From the NCBI RefSeq assembly GCF_024359545.1, contig NZ_JAKQZG010000007.1:186001-250000 (forward strand): DNA of 64,000 bases, in the 5' to 3' direction. Below are positions 8,801-18,477 of this stretch, one piece after another. Position 1 is the stretch's first letter; the number at the start of each line of letters is the position of its first letter. A program made the translations under genes and the position numbers. Below the pieces are notes generated by a model. That model saw only the letters and a program-made list of their open reading frames with translations, made no database searches and was not told the DNA's origin. The stretch comes from Jiella marina (GTDB lineage Bacteria; Pseudomonadota; Alphaproteobacteria; Rhizobiales; Rhizobiaceae).

Positions 8801-10114
8801 TCAGACGTAGCGGTTGACGATGCCTTCGAGATATTCCTGGCGACCGGATCGCGGCTGAGGATTGAGGCTCAGGGCATCGGCCGCGACCTGTTCCAGCGAG
8901 CGCTCGCCCGCCAGGATGGCTTTCGCCTCCGGCTCGTCCCAGCCGGCATAGCGATCGGCGAGGGGACCGGTCAGCGCCTTGTCCTCCAGCATGCGTTCTG
9001 CGGCCAGAAGTCCCCGGGCGCAGGCGTCCATGGAGGCGATATGGGCGTGGAGAAGGTCGTCCGGATCGATCGACTGGCGACGGATCTTGGCGTCGAAATT
9101 GAGCCCGCCCGTCGTGAAGCCGCCATGCTGCAGCATCTCGTGGAAGACGAGCGCGATCTCCTTCACGTCCATCGCGAACTGGTCGGTGTCCCAGCCGAGA
9201 AGATCGTCGCCGCGATTGATGTCGAGCGAGCCGAACAGATCGTTGGCATAGGCGACCTTGACTTCGTGGTCGAAGGAATGGCCGGCGAGAATTGCATGGT
9301 TCTGCTCGAGATTGAGCTTCACGTCGGCGGTCAGATCGTATTTCCGCAGGAAGCCAATGACGGTCGAGGCGTCGAAGTCGTACTGGTGCTTGGTCGGCTC
9401 CTTCGGCTTCGGCTCGATCAGGATCGGGCCCTTGAAACCGATCTTGTGCTTGTAGTCGACCAGCATGGACAGGAAGCGGCCGAGCTGGTCGAGCTCGCGG
9501 GCCATATCGGTGTTCAGCAGCGTCTCGTAACCCTCGCGTCCGCCCCAGCAGACATAGTTCGCGCCGCCGAGCCGATGGGTCGCGTCGATGGCGGCCTTCA
9601 CCTGGCCGCAGGCATAGGCGAAGACGTCCGGGTCCGGATTGGTCGCTGCGCCCGCCATGTAGCGGCGGTTCGAGAAGAGGTTCGCCGTGCCCCAGAGAAG
9701 GCGGACCTTCGCGGTCTCCATCTTGGCGGCGAAGATATCGGTGATCGCCTTCAGATTGTCGATCGACTCCTGGAGACTCTCGCCTTCCGGGGCGACGTCG
9801 ACGTCGTGGAAGGTGAAGAAGGGCACGTCGAGCAGGCGGAACATCTCGAAGGCCGTATCGGCCTTCTGCTTGGCGAGTTCGAGCGGGTCGCCGCCATGCA
9901 TCCAGGGCCGCAGGAAGGTTTCGCCGCCGAACGGATCGCCGCCCGGCCAGGTGAAGGAATGCCAATAGCAGACGGCAAAGCGGAGGTGGTCCTCCATCCG
10001 CTTGCCCATGACCAGCCGGTCCTTGTCGTAGTGACGATAGGCGAGGGCCTCCGAGGTGCTTTCGCCCTGAAAACGGATCGGATCGGCGGGGCTGAAGAAG
10101 GCGGGTGCGCTCAT
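8801..10114 (-). CDS. xylA: Xylose isomerase
   Basis: Converts D-xylose to D-xylulose in the cytoplasm; a TIM-barrel, metal-dependent enzyme of 437 residues, the normal length for the class II family. Recognisable elements are the catalytic FTFHDVDV (about residues 101-108), [12 protein letters not shown], the metal-site stretch [15 protein letters not shown] and [17 protein letters not shown]. It is the last gene of the xylF-xylH-xylG-xylA operon on the minus strand, 99 bases after xylG. No xylulokinase gene is in the window. Confidence 0.98.
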   Translation of the reverse strand: MSAPAFFSPADPIRFQGESTSEALAYRHYDKDRLVMGKRMEDHLRFAVCYWHSFTWPGGDPFGGETFLRPWMHGGDPLELAKQKADTAFEMFRLLDVPFFTFHDVDVAPEGESLQESIDNLKAITDIFAAKMETAKVRLLWGTANLFSNRRYMAGAATNPDPDVFAYACGQVKAAIDATHRLGGANYVCWGGREGYETLLNTDMARELDQLGRFLSMLVDYKHKIGFKGPILIEPKPKEPTKHQYDFDASTVIGFLRKYDLTADVKLNLEQNHAILAGHSFDHEVKVAYANDLFGSLDINRGDDLLGWDTDQFAMDVKEIALVFHEMLQHGGFTTGGLNFDAKIRRQSIDPDDLLHAHIASMDACARGLLAAERMLEDKALTGPLADRYAGWDEPEAKAILAGERSLEQVAADALSLNPQPRSGRQEYLEGIVNRYV

Positions 10115-10213
10115 CGGAACGTCCTTTTCGTATCGCCCGAAGCGACGAACGCAGGAAAAGCGTCGGGGCCGGGCAGGGATCTTTGGTTCAATCGAAGTCG
10201 GGCGAGAGCCGTC

Positions 10214-11053
10214 TCAGTCCCGCATCGCGCCGGGGCCGGGTGTCGCGCCGGGCGGGCACTTGCCGAGAATGATCATGCCGAGCACCTCGTCCTTGGTGAC
10301 GTCACTGGTCTTGGCGCTGCCGACGACCTGGCCGTTCTTCATGACGACGACGCGATCGGACAGGTCGAAGACGTCGTGGATGTCGTGGCTGATCAGGAAG
10401 ATGCCGATCTCGTCCTTCTTCAATTCCTTGATCAGGTCGGCGACCTGCGCCGTCTCCTGCGGACCGAGCGCGGCGGTCGGCTCGTCCATGATCAGGATCT
10501 TGGCATTGAAGAGGATCGCGCGGGCGATTGCGACCGACTGGCGCTGGCCGCCGGACAGCGCCCTCACAGGCTCCTTGAAGCGGCGGAAGTTCGGGTTGAG
10601 ACGGCCCATGACCTTGCGCGCCTCGGCCTCCATCGCGGCGTCGTCGAGCGTGCCGAGCGGCGTCATGATCTCGCGGCCGAGGAAGAGGTTCGCCGCGGCG
10701 TCGACATTGTCGGCCAGCGCCAGCGTCTGATAGATCGTCTCGATCCCGTATTTCTTCGCGTCGCGCGGATTGGTGATGGTCGCGGTCTCGCCGCGCACAT
10801 TGATCTCGCCGGAATCGCGCTTGTAGGCGCCGGACAGGATCTTGATCAGCGTCGACTTGCCGGCGCCATTGTGGCCGAGCAGTGCGACGACCTCGCCCGG
10901 GTAGAGATCGATCGAGGCATTGTCGACGGCGTGGATGCCGCCGAAGGCGATCGAGATGTCCTTCATCTCGACCAGTGGCGGGCCCGACCGGTCCACCGTG
11001 TCGGCGTGATGCGCCGGACCGTGGTCGGCGATGGTATCCATTGAGGTGCTCAT
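10214..11053 (-). CDS. xylG: Xylose-type sugar ABC importer ATPase, single domain
   Basis: ATPase of a carbohydrate importer, 279 residues. Walker A is [10 protein letters not shown], the signature [14 protein letters not shown], Walker [14 protein letters not shown] and the switch His lies in [12 protein letters not shown]. coli-type XylG/RbsA proteins carry two ATPase domains in about 500 residues; this one has a single domain, as in the FrcA-like ATPases of rhizobia, and would work as a homodimer. The ATG overlaps the permease stop by four bases. The xylose assignment comes from operon context. Confidence 0.93.
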   Translation of the reverse strand: MSTSMDTIADHGPAHHADTVDRSGPPLVEMKDISIAFGGIHAVDNASIDLYPGEVVALLGHNGAGKSTLIKILSGAYKRDSGEINVRGETATITNPRDAKKYGIETIYQTLALADNVDAAANLFLGREIMTPLGTLDDAAMEAEARKVMGRLNPNFRRFKEPVRALSGGQRQSVAIARAILFNAKILIMDEPTAALGPQETAQVADLIKELKKDEIGIFLISHDIHDVFDLSDRVVVMKNGQVVGSAKTSDVTKDEVLGMIILGKCPPGATPGPGAMRD

Positions 11054-12363
11054 GCGGCCCTCCTGCGGTAGATAGTGTCGAGCCAGACGGCGACGACGAG
11101 AACGGCGCCGACGACGATGTTCTGCAGCGGAGTGTCCATGCCGAGGAGCACCATGCCCGACTGCAAGCTCTGCATGACAAGGGCGCCGAGCATGGCACCG
11201 GCGATCGTGCCCGCACCACCGGCCAGCGAGGTGCCGCCGATCACGGCGGCGGCGATGGTGTAGAGTTCGTCGAGCGTGCCCTGCGCATTCGTCGCCGAGG
11301 TGAGGCGGGCGGTCGAGATGGCCGCGGCGATCGCGGCGAGCATGCCCATCAGCGCAAATACCATCATGGTCACGCGCTTGGTGTTGATGCCGGCGAGCTC
11401 GGCCGCCTCGGGATTGCCGCCGATCGCGAAGACGTAGCGGCCGAACCGGGTGCGCCGTGCGATGAAGGTCATCACCACGCCGACGCCGATGAAGAGAAGC
11501 ACCGGCACGGCATAGCCGAAGGCGATCTCGAGGCCGCCCTCGGGCATGGTGATACCGTTCGCCTCGGCATAACGGCGCGCGAGCGGCCCGGGCAGCAGGT
11601 AGGAATTGACGATGAAGGTCGCGACGATCACGGCCAGGGCGGACACACCGAAGGTCAGATACTCCGCCCACATCGGCTTGACCGGGAACTTGAAGCGGTG
11701 GCGCTGCCGGCGCGCATTGAACGTCGACCAGGCCAGAAACGCAATCGCGACGAGGGCGATGATCCAGCTCCAGCTTGCACCGATCGAGCCGTCCGAGCCA
11801 CCGCCGATGATCTTGAAATTGTCGTCGGTGATCGGGATCGTCCTGCCGGAGGCCACCCACCAGGCGGCGCCGCGCCAGACAAGCAGGCCGCCGAGCGTCA
11901 CGATGAAGGCCGGCACGCCCATATAGGCGATGACGAAGCCCTGAAGCCCGCCGATCGCCAGGCCGCAGAGCAGCCCGACGCCGATCGTGGCGATCCAGAC
12001 CATCGGACTGTTGAATCCGAACATCGGCGTGAACCAGGTCGTCTGCACGATCGCCATCACCATGCCGGTGACGCCGAGGATCGAGCCGACGGAAAGGTCG
12101 ATGTTGCGGGTGACGATGACCAGCACCATGCCTGTCGCCATGACGCCGACGGACGCGGTCTGGACCGAGAGGTTCCACAAATTGCGCGGCGTCAGGAATG
12201 TGCCGCCCGACAGGATGTGGAAGCCGATCCAGATGACGAGGAGGGCACCCACCATGCCGAGCATGCGGGTGTCGATCTCCGTCGCTCGCAGGAATCGCTT
12301 GAAGCCGCTCTCGGCCTGGACGCTTTTCGTCCCGGCCGGAGCGTCCGAAACCGCTTGACTCAT
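11050..12363 (-). CDS. xylH: Xylose-type sugar ABC importer permease
   Basis: Inner-membrane permease of the ribose/xylose (CUT2) family, 437 residues with about ten or more hydrophobic helices. The central [20 protein letters not shown] and [16 protein letters not shown] segments are hallmarks of XylH-type permeases, and [11 protein letters not shown] lies near the C-terminus. The length is closer to XylH than to the shorter RbsC proteins. It starts 229 bases after xylF; the gap contains a strong stem-loop. It overlaps the ATPase gene by four bases. Confidence 0.94.
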   Translation of the reverse strand: MSQAVSDAPAGTKSVQAESGFKRFLRATEIDTRMLGMVGALLVIWIGFHILSGGTFLTPRNLWNLSVQTASVGVMATGMVLVIVTRNIDLSVGSILGVTGMVMAIVQTTWFTPMFGFNSPMVWIATIGVGLLCGLAIGGLQGFVIAYMGVPAFIVTLGGLLVWRGAAWWVASGRTIPITDDNFKIIGGGSDGSIGASWSWIIALVAIAFLAWSTFNARRQRHRFKFPVKPMWAEYLTFGVSALAVIVATFIVNSYLLPGPLARRYAEANGITMPEGGLEIAFGYAVPVLLFIGVGVVMTFIARRTRFGRYVFAIGGNPEAAELAGINTKRVTMMVFALMGMLAAIAAAISTARLTSATNAQGTLDELYTIAAAVIGGTSLAGGAGTIAGAMLGALVMQSLQSGMVLLGMDTPLQNIVVGAVLVVAVWLDTIYRRRAA

Positions 12364-12545
12364 GGCTCGCCTCCCAGCGGAGCGTTCGGCAAGGCGTGCG
12401 ACCGTCTGGCCGGTGCCGTGCCCTTCTTGTTGTCTTTAGACGTTCGCGCCGACTGAAGCGGCGTGACCGTCGCCGATGGCCTCGATCCATCCCGGCGCAA
12501 ACGGCGCGGCGGGATCGAGCGGGACCACAGCCCCGAAAATGGATC

Positions 12546-12578
12546 GGGCGGCCGCGCCGTCAGTCTGCGCAGCCGCCC
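12546..12578 (-). terminator. Strong stem-loop after xylF (partial terminator or mRNA stabiliser)
   Basis: A 12-bp stem (one G-U pair) with a 9-base loop lies 14 bases after the xylF stop; its arms at 12546-12557 and 12567-12578 are both GC-rich. Only a short TTTT follows, and the permease gene comes 180 bases later. Such a hairpin inside a binding-protein operon usually lowers downstream expression or protects the upstream message, giving more binding protein than permease. Confidence 0.65.
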
Positions 12579-12592
12579 GGTCATTCAGCTTT

Positions 12593-13624
12593 TCAGTCGC
12601 AGGCCGGAACCGAACCCGCCTCGACGCCCTGGCAGACGGTCTCCTTCGACACCCAGCCGGCGTCGATGATCGTTTGCAGGTTGTCCTTGGTGATCGCCAC
12701 CGGCTTCAGGAAGATCGCCTGGAGATCCTGGCCGTTCGGGCTTTCCCAGCCTTCGGCACCCTCGATTTCGTTCATCGCCGTGCCCTTGGCGAGTTCGAGG
12801 GCGATCTCGGCGGCGCGCTTGCCGAGTTCGCGGGAGTCCTTCCAGACCGAGACGGTCTGGGTGCCGCGGGCGATGCGGTTCAGCGCCGCCTGGTCGGCGT
12901 CCTGGCCGGAAACCGGGACCGTGCCGGCGAGACCCTGCGCCTCGAGTGCTGCGATGGCGCCGCCGGCGGTGCCGTCGTTCGAGGCAACGACCGCGTCGAC
13001 CTCGTTGTTGTTGGCGGTCAGGATCTGTTCCATGTTCTGCTGGGCGTTCGCCGGAAGCCAGCCGTCCGTGTAGGCCTCGCCGACATTCTTGATCTTGCCG
13101 GAATCGATCGCCTCCTGCAGCACTTCCATCTGACCGGAGAACAGGAAGTCGGCGTTCGGATCGGCCGACGAGCCCTTGATGAAGGCGTAATTGCCTTCCG
13201 GCTGGACCTTCTGGACTTCCCGCGCCTGGATGCGGCCGACTTCCTTGTTGTCGAAGGTCAGGTAGAAGGCGTTCGGATCCTCGATCAGGCGGTCATAGCC
13301 GACGACCGGGATGCCGTTGTTGACGGCGGTCTGCACGGCCGGGCCGATGGCGGCCGAATCCTGCGCAAGAATGATCAGCGCCTCGGCGCCTTGGCTGATC
13401 AGCGACTCGACGTCGGTCAGCTGCTTGGCCGCGGACGACTGGGCGTCGGCGGAGATGTAGGTCGCGCCGGCCTTTTCGAGCGCTTCCTTGATGGCCGCCT
13501 CGTCGGTCTTCCAGCGCTCTTCCTGGAAGTTCGACCAAGAGACGCCGACCGTCTGCGCGAGCACGGACGTGGCGCCGGCCATCGTGAACACCGCGCCGGC
13601 AAGCGCGAGCTTCAAAGCTTTCAT
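12593..13624 (-). CDS. xylF: Xylose-type periplasmic sugar-binding protein
   Basis: Periplasmic binding protein of the type I (ribose/xylose) fold, 343 residues. A signal peptide (about residues 1-23, [10 protein letters not shown] start, ending VLAQ) is followed by [17 protein letters not shown], which resembles the XylF N-terminus that contacts the pentose. Later come the [15 protein letters not shown] and VPVSGQDAD hinge-region motifs. The ATG at 13624 is taken because it begins the signal peptide. It is the first gene of the xylose operon, divergent from the ROK regulator. Confidence 0.94.
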   Translation of the reverse strand: MKALKLALAGAVFTMAGATSVLAQTVGVSWSNFQEERWKTDEAAIKEALEKAGATYISADAQSSAAKQLTDVESLISQGAEALIILAQDSAAIGPAVQTAVNNGIPVVGYDRLIEDPNAFYLTFDNKEVGRIQAREVQKVQPEGNYAFIKGSSADPNADFLFSGQMEVLQEAIDSGKIKNVGEAYTDGWLPANAQQNMEQILTANNNEVDAVVASNDGTAGGAIAALEAQGLAGTVPVSGQDADQAALNRIARGTQTVSVWKDSRELGKRAAEIALELAKGTAMNEIEGAEGWESPNGQDLQAIFLKPVAITKDNLQTIIDAGWVSKETVCQGVEAGSVPACD

Positions 13625-13710
13625 GGATTTCCTCCCTGGCGCAACCTGCGCCTGATCCTTCCCGGCCGCTCCCTCGCGGCCATCGAGACTTTTTCCGAGC
13701 CTCGTAAAAA

Positions 13711-13739
13711 ATGGTGACAGCAAAAACTTGGCGTGTCAA
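13711..13739 (-). promoter_or_regulatory. Candidate sigma-70 promoter of the xylF operon
   Basis: On the minus strand a perfect TTGACA (13734-13739) is followed after 17 bases by CACCAT (13711-13716), which matches TATAAT at three positions. It lies about 87-115 bases upstream of the xylF start, in the divergent gap shared with the ROK gene, where an operator for that regulator would be expected. Confidence 0.4.
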
Positions 13740-13806
13740 CTTGCGTGCGCCGGTCCTCAACGAGATACGAAATCCGACGGGACGGCGGGAGGAGATGACA
13801 AGGCCC

Positions 13807-15042
13807 ATGCTGTCCAAGACCGACGCCGAAGGCGTGCGTGCCCACAATCGGCGCGTCGTCCTCAATCATTTGCGGCGCACCGGGATATCGACCCGACGCG
13901 CGATCAGCGAGGCGACCGGGCTGTCCATGTCGTCGGCCTCTTCGATCGCTTCCGCGCTGGTCAGGGACAGCATCCTCGTCGAGATGCAGGACAATGAACG
14001 CGATTTCCGACGCGGGCGGCCCGAACGCAGACTGGTTCTCAGGGCGGAGGCCGCGCGTGTCGCCGTGGTGAAGATTGCCGTTGGAGAGATCGCGGTCAGG
14101 CTTTGCAGCTATGACGGGCAAACGCTTGCTCATGTCCGGCGCGAGATGAGCATCGCCGACCTCGATGCCGATCGGCTCGTCGACGCCATTCTCGAACTCT
14201 TGGCCGAGGTTCGCGCGATGACGGGGGCAAGCCCCACCGAGGGCGGAACGATCGAATCGATCACGGTGGCCGTCCAGGGAAAGACGGATCCCGGCGAGGG
14301 TCGCATCGTCTGGTCGCCCGCGATGCGGCTGCGTGATCTTCTCGTGGGACCGCCTCTGGCTGAGGCCACCGGCGCGCTGGTCGCCGTCTGCAACGACTGT
14401 TCCCTGATGCCCGAGAGCTTTCGCTGGCGCTCCGAAGGTCGGCTGCAGAACTACGCCTTCGTGTTCATCGGCTTCGGCGTCGGCATGGGCCTTCGCGTCG
14501 CGGGCCGCAACTTTGGCGGACAGGGCGTTTCGACGATCGAGTTCGGGCACATCAACCATATTCCGGGGGGCGCGGCCTGCCGCTGCGGCAATCGCGGATG
14601 CGTCGAGGCTTATGCCGGCGACTACGCCCTCTGGCGGCGTGCGCGCGGTCTCGAGGCGAACGCGATTCTCGCCCGACGGATCAGCGACGCCGAGATGCGG
14701 CAACTGGCCGCTGAAGCGCGTTCGTCCGAGGGCGCGGCGCGGGAAGCCTTCGAAGAGGCGGGTCTTGCCATCGGCTATGGACTCGGGCGGATCTTCACGC
14801 TGATCGATCCCTTGCCGATCGTCTTCACCGGCTCCGGGGCCCAGGCGATCGATCTCCTGGAGCCAGCGATACGCCGCGGAATCACCGAGAGCTCGATTGC
14901 CGGGCAAGGGGCTGACGTCGAGTTCAGCATCGAGGACGACGTCGACGCCCTGGTCTTCGAAGCGGCCGCCAATCACGCGCTGGCGGGGATCGACGAGCGC
15001 TTCGCGACAGCAACGACGCCGAAAGCGGAGGCCGCCGAATGA
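13807..15042 (+). CDS. ROK-family transcriptional regulator (XylR-like)
   Basis: About 411 residues. An N-terminal winged helix (NRRVVLNHLRRTG, then STRRAISEATGLS) precedes a ROK sugar-kinase-like domain with a Gly-rich FIGFGVGMGLR stretch and the zinc-binding signature CRCGNRGCVEAY, preceded by a conserved His in FGHINH. Such proteins repress sugar operons and release DNA on binding the sugar. Divergence from xylF makes xylose (or a derivative) the likely effector. A GGGAGGAG ribosome site ends 12 bases before the ATG at 13807; ATGs at 13795 and 13711 are alternatives. Its TGA overlaps the start of the di-haem cytochrome gene, an odd partner. Confidence 0.93.
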   Translation: MLSKTDAEGVRAHNRRVVLNHLRRTGISTRRAISEATGLSMSSASSIASALVRDSILVEMQDNERDFRRGRPERRLVLRAEAARVAVVKIAVGEIAVRLCSYDGQTLAHVRREMSIADLDADRLVDAILELLAEVRAMTGASPTEGGTIESITVAVQGKTDPGEGRIVWSPAMRLRDLLVGPPLAEATGALVAVCNDCSLMPESFRWRSEGRLQNYAFVFIGFGVGMGLRVAGRNFGGQGVSTIEFGHINHIPGGAACRCGNRGCVEAYAGDYALWRRARGLEANAILARRISDAEMRQLAAEARSSEGAAREAFEEAGLAIGYGLGRIFTLIDPLPIVFTGSGAQAIDLLEPAIRRGITESSIAGQGADVEFSIEDDVDALVFEAAANHALAGIDERFATATTPKAEAAE

Positions 15043-16475
15043 CCGCCCGGACATCCGTCATCCCAGGCCTTGCACTTGCAACCTGTCTCGCTTTCGCTTC
15101 GCCGTGGTCGGTTCAAGCTGATGAAGCGCCACCCTGGTCCGAGCATGCCGTCAAGGTGCATGTCGATCAGTCGGAGCTTCGGGGCGTGCTGTCGCTGGGA
15201 GACCTGTCCAGCCTGATCGACAAGGGCCGCGCGCTGTTCGAGGCGCGGTTCACGAGCCTCGACGGCGCGGGGCGGCCCCATGCGACCCAGGCCATCATCC
15301 CGACGGCCCATCGCCGGCCGGTCGAGCATGATTTTCAGCGGCTCGCCGGCCCCGACGCGAATGCCTGCTCGTCCTGTCACAACGAACCTCGAACCGGCGG
15401 CGCTGGCGGTTTCGTCGGCAATGTCTTCGTTTCGGAAGGTTTCGAGAGCGCGGATTTCGACACCCTCGATCCGCAATTCTCCAATGAGCGCGGAACCAAC
15501 CATCTCTTCGGCGCAGGCCTCGTCGAACTCTTGGCGCGCGAGATGACGGCAGACCTGCAGGCCGCTCGGACCACCGCGCTCGACGAGGCGCGCCGTCTGG
15601 GCGAGCCGGAGAAGGTTGCGCTCGCCAGCAAGGGCGTGTCCTTCGGCTCGATCACGGCGCTGCCGGATGGATCGATCGACTTCGCAGGCCTCGAGGGCGT
15701 CGACCCCGATCTGGTCATCCGGCCGTTCACCCAGAAGGGTGTGATGACGTCGCTCCGCCAGTTCACCGTCAATGCACTCAATCAGCATCACGGCATGCAG
15801 CCGGACGAGCGCTGGGGCGCGCGCTGGACGGGGACCGACGATTTCGATGGTGACGGACATTCCAATGAGATCTCTGCCGGTCTGGTCTCGGCCATGGTGG
15901 CGTTCCAGGCCAGCCTGCCGTCGCCGCAGGAGGTCGAGCCGGACAGCGCCGAGTGGCGAAAGGCTGCGGTTCGTGGGCGTGAAGTCTTTGCCGATCTCGG
16001 CTGCACGAACTGCCACCGACCGTCTCTTCCGCTGGACAGCCTGGGCTTCTCCGATCCGGGGCCGGTGGATACGGCGGGGACGTTACGGACCGGCGACGTC
16101 GAAGCTCCTGCGATCTACGACCTCGCCTTGCTCGATTGGGCGAAAGCTCTGCCCCGAGACGCAAAGGGGCGTGTTCTCGTGCCGCTCTTCGGTGACCTGA
16201 AGCGGCATCGCATCGCCGATCAGCGCCAAGCTGCCTTCGGCAACGAGACCCTGGCGCAGCGCTTCGTCGAGCGGGACGTCTTCATCACTTCCGAACTGTG
16301 GGGACTGGCCGATACCGCCCCCTACGGCCATCGCGGCGACATGACGACGCTGGACGAAGCCATCCGGGCCCATGGGGGCGAAGCCTATGAAGCTGGCAAG
16401 GCCTATGCCGCGCTTGCCGAGAAAGACCGCTCCGCGTTGATCGCATGGCTCAAGACATTGAGGATCGGCGAATGA
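15039..16475 (+). CDS. Di-haem c-type oxidoreductase family protein (DUF1111-like)
   Basis: A secreted or periplasmic protein of 478 residues with an N-terminal signal peptide (ending near SVQADE). Two haem c motifs are present: CSSCH at about residues 110-114 and CTNCH at about 322-326. The first is followed by GGAGGFVGNVF and the second lies in a cytochrome-peroxidase-like C-terminal domain with the PYGHRGDMTTLDEAIRAHGGEA segment typical of this family. The reaction is unknown; peroxidase or thiol-oxidoreductase roles have been proposed for relatives. Its ATG overlaps the ROK regulator TGA (ATGA), so it is translationally coupled to that gene and then to the next. Confidence 0.88.
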   Translation: MTARTSVIPGLALATCLAFASPWSVQADEAPPWSEHAVKVHVDQSELRGVLSLGDLSSLIDKGRALFEARFTSLDGAGRPHATQAIIPTAHRRPVEHDFQRLAGPDANACSSCHNEPRTGGAGGFVGNVFVSEGFESADFDTLDPQFSNERGTNHLFGAGLVELLAREMTADLQAARTTALDEARRLGEPEKVALASKGVSFGSITALPDGSIDFAGLEGVDPDLVIRPFTQKGVMTSLRQFTVNALNQHHGMQPDERWGARWTGTDDFDGDGHSNEISAGLVSAMVAFQASLPSPQEVEPDSAEWRKAAVRGREVFADLGCTNCHRPSLPLDSLGFSDPGPVDTAGTLRTGDVEAPAIYDLALLDWAKALPRDAKGRVLVPLFGDLKRHRIADQRQAAFGNETLAQRFVERDVFITSELWGLADTAPYGHRGDMTTLDEAIRAHGGEAYEAGKAYAALAEKDRSALIAWLKTLRIGE

Positions 16476-18166
16476 GCGCTTGCGCGAAGACCGTCAGCTG
16501 CCTGATCGCGGTCGCGCTTGCTTGCAGCGTGGGCGCATTGCAGGCTGGCCCGGCCTTCGCTGAAACGCCGTCGGAGCCGGCCCCGTTCAGCGCCGACACG
16601 CCGGTCTTCGAGGAGGTCGCGGCCGATGCCGGGATTGCCCACAGTTATGACGGGCCTTGGGAGTTCTTCGTCGGCGGAGGTGGGGCCGCCTTCGACTGCA
16701 ATGGCGACCGCTATCCCGAAGTCTTCCTGAGCGGCGGCAAGAATCCCGCGCAGCTCTACCGCAATCAGAGTTCGGCGGGTCGGCTCACCTTCGAGCCGAT
16801 TCCGATCGGAATCGAACCGGCCGATCTCGAAAAGGTCACGGGCGCCTATCCGATCGACATCGATCAGGATGGCAACATGGATCTCGTTCTTCTTCGGGTC
16901 GGCAAGAACATCGTCCTCAAGGGCGACGGTGCCTGCGGTTTCGAGGAGGCTAACCGGCACTTCGCGATCGACGGCGGCAGGGACTGGACGACGGCCTTCG
17001 CGGCCATCTTCGAGCCGGGCGCGCAATTTCCGACGCTCGCTTTCGGCAACTACGTCGATCGGACGGCGCCGGGCTCGCCCTGGGGAACCTGCGCGGACAA
17101 TGTCCTCATGCGCCCGCAGCCCGGCCGCGACGTGCCCGACTATTCGGTCTCGGAGAAACTGAAGCCCGGCTTTTGCGCCCTTTCGATGCTCTTCACCGAC
17201 TGGAACCATACGGGCGAGCCGGCGCTGCGGATCACCAATGACCGGCAATATTATCGCGGCGGCGAAGAGCAGCTCTGGCGCGTCGAGCCGGAGCGGGCGC
17301 CGCGCCCCTATCGCCGGGCCGACGGCTGGAAGCATCTTTCGATCTGGGGCATGGGCATCGCCGAGGGCGATCTCGACGGCGATGGCTGGCCCGAATACGC
17401 GCTGACTTCGATGGGGGACACCAAGCTGCAGGTGCTCGACCGCGAATTCGAGGACACCCCCGCCTATCGCGACGAGGCCTGGGACCGACGCGCGACGGCG
17501 CACCGCCCCTATACGAAGGACGAGGGCAAACCCTCGACCGGGTGGCATGCCGAATTCGCCGATTTCAACAACGACACCGCGCTCGACCTGTTCATCGCGA
17601 AAGGCAATGTCGAGGCCATGCCGGATTTCGCCAGCTTCGATCCCGACAATCTCCTGATGGGCGGGTTCGACGGGCGGTTCACCGAGCGGGGGAAAGAGGC
17701 GGGACTGGCGCTGCCGACCAAGGGCCGAGGCGCGCTCGTCGCCGACTTCGATCTCGACGGTTCCCTCGATCTTCTGGTCGTCAATCGCGGTGGGTCGGCG
17801 AGCCTGTTCCATAATCGGGGAGCAAAGTCGGCCTTCGGCACCCGGCCCATGGGCAATTTTCTTGAGATCAGCTTGAACGATCCAACCGGAAACCGCGACG
17901 GGATCGGCGCGCAGATCGTCGTGCGCGTCGGCAAGAAGACGCTGACGCGCACGATCCGGGTTGGCGGCGGTCACGCCTCCGGAACCTCAGGCTTCACGCA
18001 TCTCGGTCTCGGCGTCGCCGAACGGGCACAGATTCGCATCCAGTGGGCCGATGGCGAGTGGAGCCACCCGTACCGGGTATTCGCCAACAGTTTCGTCCTG
18101 ATCGATCGCGGTTCCGCCGACGCCCGCTACTGGTATCCTCAACGCAGAAACGCCGCAGAGAAGTAG
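16472..18166 (+). CDS. CRTAC1-like FG-GAP/VCBS beta-propeller with ASPIC/UnbV domain
   Basis: A 564-residue exported protein (signal peptide ending PAFAET). It contains several FG-GAP/VCBS-type repeats with Ca-binding DxDxDG-like loops (DIDQDGNMDLVLL, DLDGDGWPEY, DFDLDGSLDLLVVNRG), forming a beta-propeller. The C-terminus holds the ASPIC/UnbV module (IRVGGGHASGTSGFTHLGLG). The ATG at 16472 overlaps the upstream TGA. Pairs of UnbV-type proteins with di-haem cytochromes suggest a periplasmic redox or extracellular-substrate role, but no function is established here. A hairpin terminator follows. Confidence 0.87.
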   Translation: MSACAKTVSCLIAVALACSVGALQAGPAFAETPSEPAPFSADTPVFEEVAADAGIAHSYDGPWEFFVGGGGAAFDCNGDRYPEVFLSGGKNPAQLYRNQSSAGRLTFEPIPIGIEPADLEKVTGAYPIDIDQDGNMDLVLLRVGKNIVLKGDGACGFEEANRHFAIDGGRDWTTAFAAIFEPGAQFPTLAFGNYVDRTAPGSPWGTCADNVLMRPQPGRDVPDYSVSEKLKPGFCALSMLFTDWNHTGEPALRITNDRQYYRGGEEQLWRVEPERAPRPYRRADGWKHLSIWGMGIAEGDLDGDGWPEYALTSMGDTKLQVLDREFEDTPAYRDEAWDRRATAHRPYTKDEGKPSTGWHAEFADFNNDTALDLFIAKGNVEAMPDFASFDPDNLLMGGFDGRFTERGKEAGLALPTKGRGALVADFDLDGSLDLLVVNRGGSASLFHNRGAKSAFGTRPMGNFLEISLNDPTGNRDGIGAQIVVRVGKKTLTRTIRVGGGHASGTSGFTHLGLGVAERAQIRIQWADGEWSHPYRVFANSFVLIDRGSADARYWYPQRRNAAEK

Positions 18167-18177
18167 CGCGAATGGAG

Positions 18178-18197
18178 GCGTCCGATCAGCCGGACGC
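18178..18197 (+). terminator. Hairpin after the ROK-cytochrome-CRTAC1 operon
   Basis: A perfect 7-bp stem, GCGTCCG and CGGACGC with a six-base loop, begins 12 bases after the stop codon. Only TT follows, so its strength as an intrinsic terminator is uncertain. Confidence 0.5.
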
Positions 18198-18477
18198 TTC
18201 AACCGATGCGGCGCCGCCTCAGACTTCCTCTGGCGCCTGGAACCGGCCGGTTAACCCAATCGGAAGGGCTGGGCGCGGCTGTGTGGCTGATTGTCATCTC
18301 CAACGGCCTGCCGAGAAACCCGCTCTTCAGGACGATCGCCTCCATCAGCGGGGCGATCCGTACAGCGGGTGCCATCGATGCCTTGGCGCTTCGTCTGACT
18401 CAAGACCGTGCAAACTCCGGAGACACCGAAGTTCGCTGGAAGACGCGGCGGATCAGCGTCGCGGGCTCCGCTTCGCC
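18198..18477. other. Intergenic gap between convergent operons
   Basis: Non-coding gap between the CRTAC1-like gene and the convergent PQQ dehydrogenase. Short open frames on both strands show no recognisable protein pattern or good ribosome site. Apart from the hairpin at its left edge nothing could be assigned. Confidence 0.6.

Noticed and set aside
8423-11044. An 873-codon open frame on the plus strand opposite xylA and xylG
   Set aside because: It lies antisense to two well-recognised genes, shows no protein family pattern and is explained by the high GC content.
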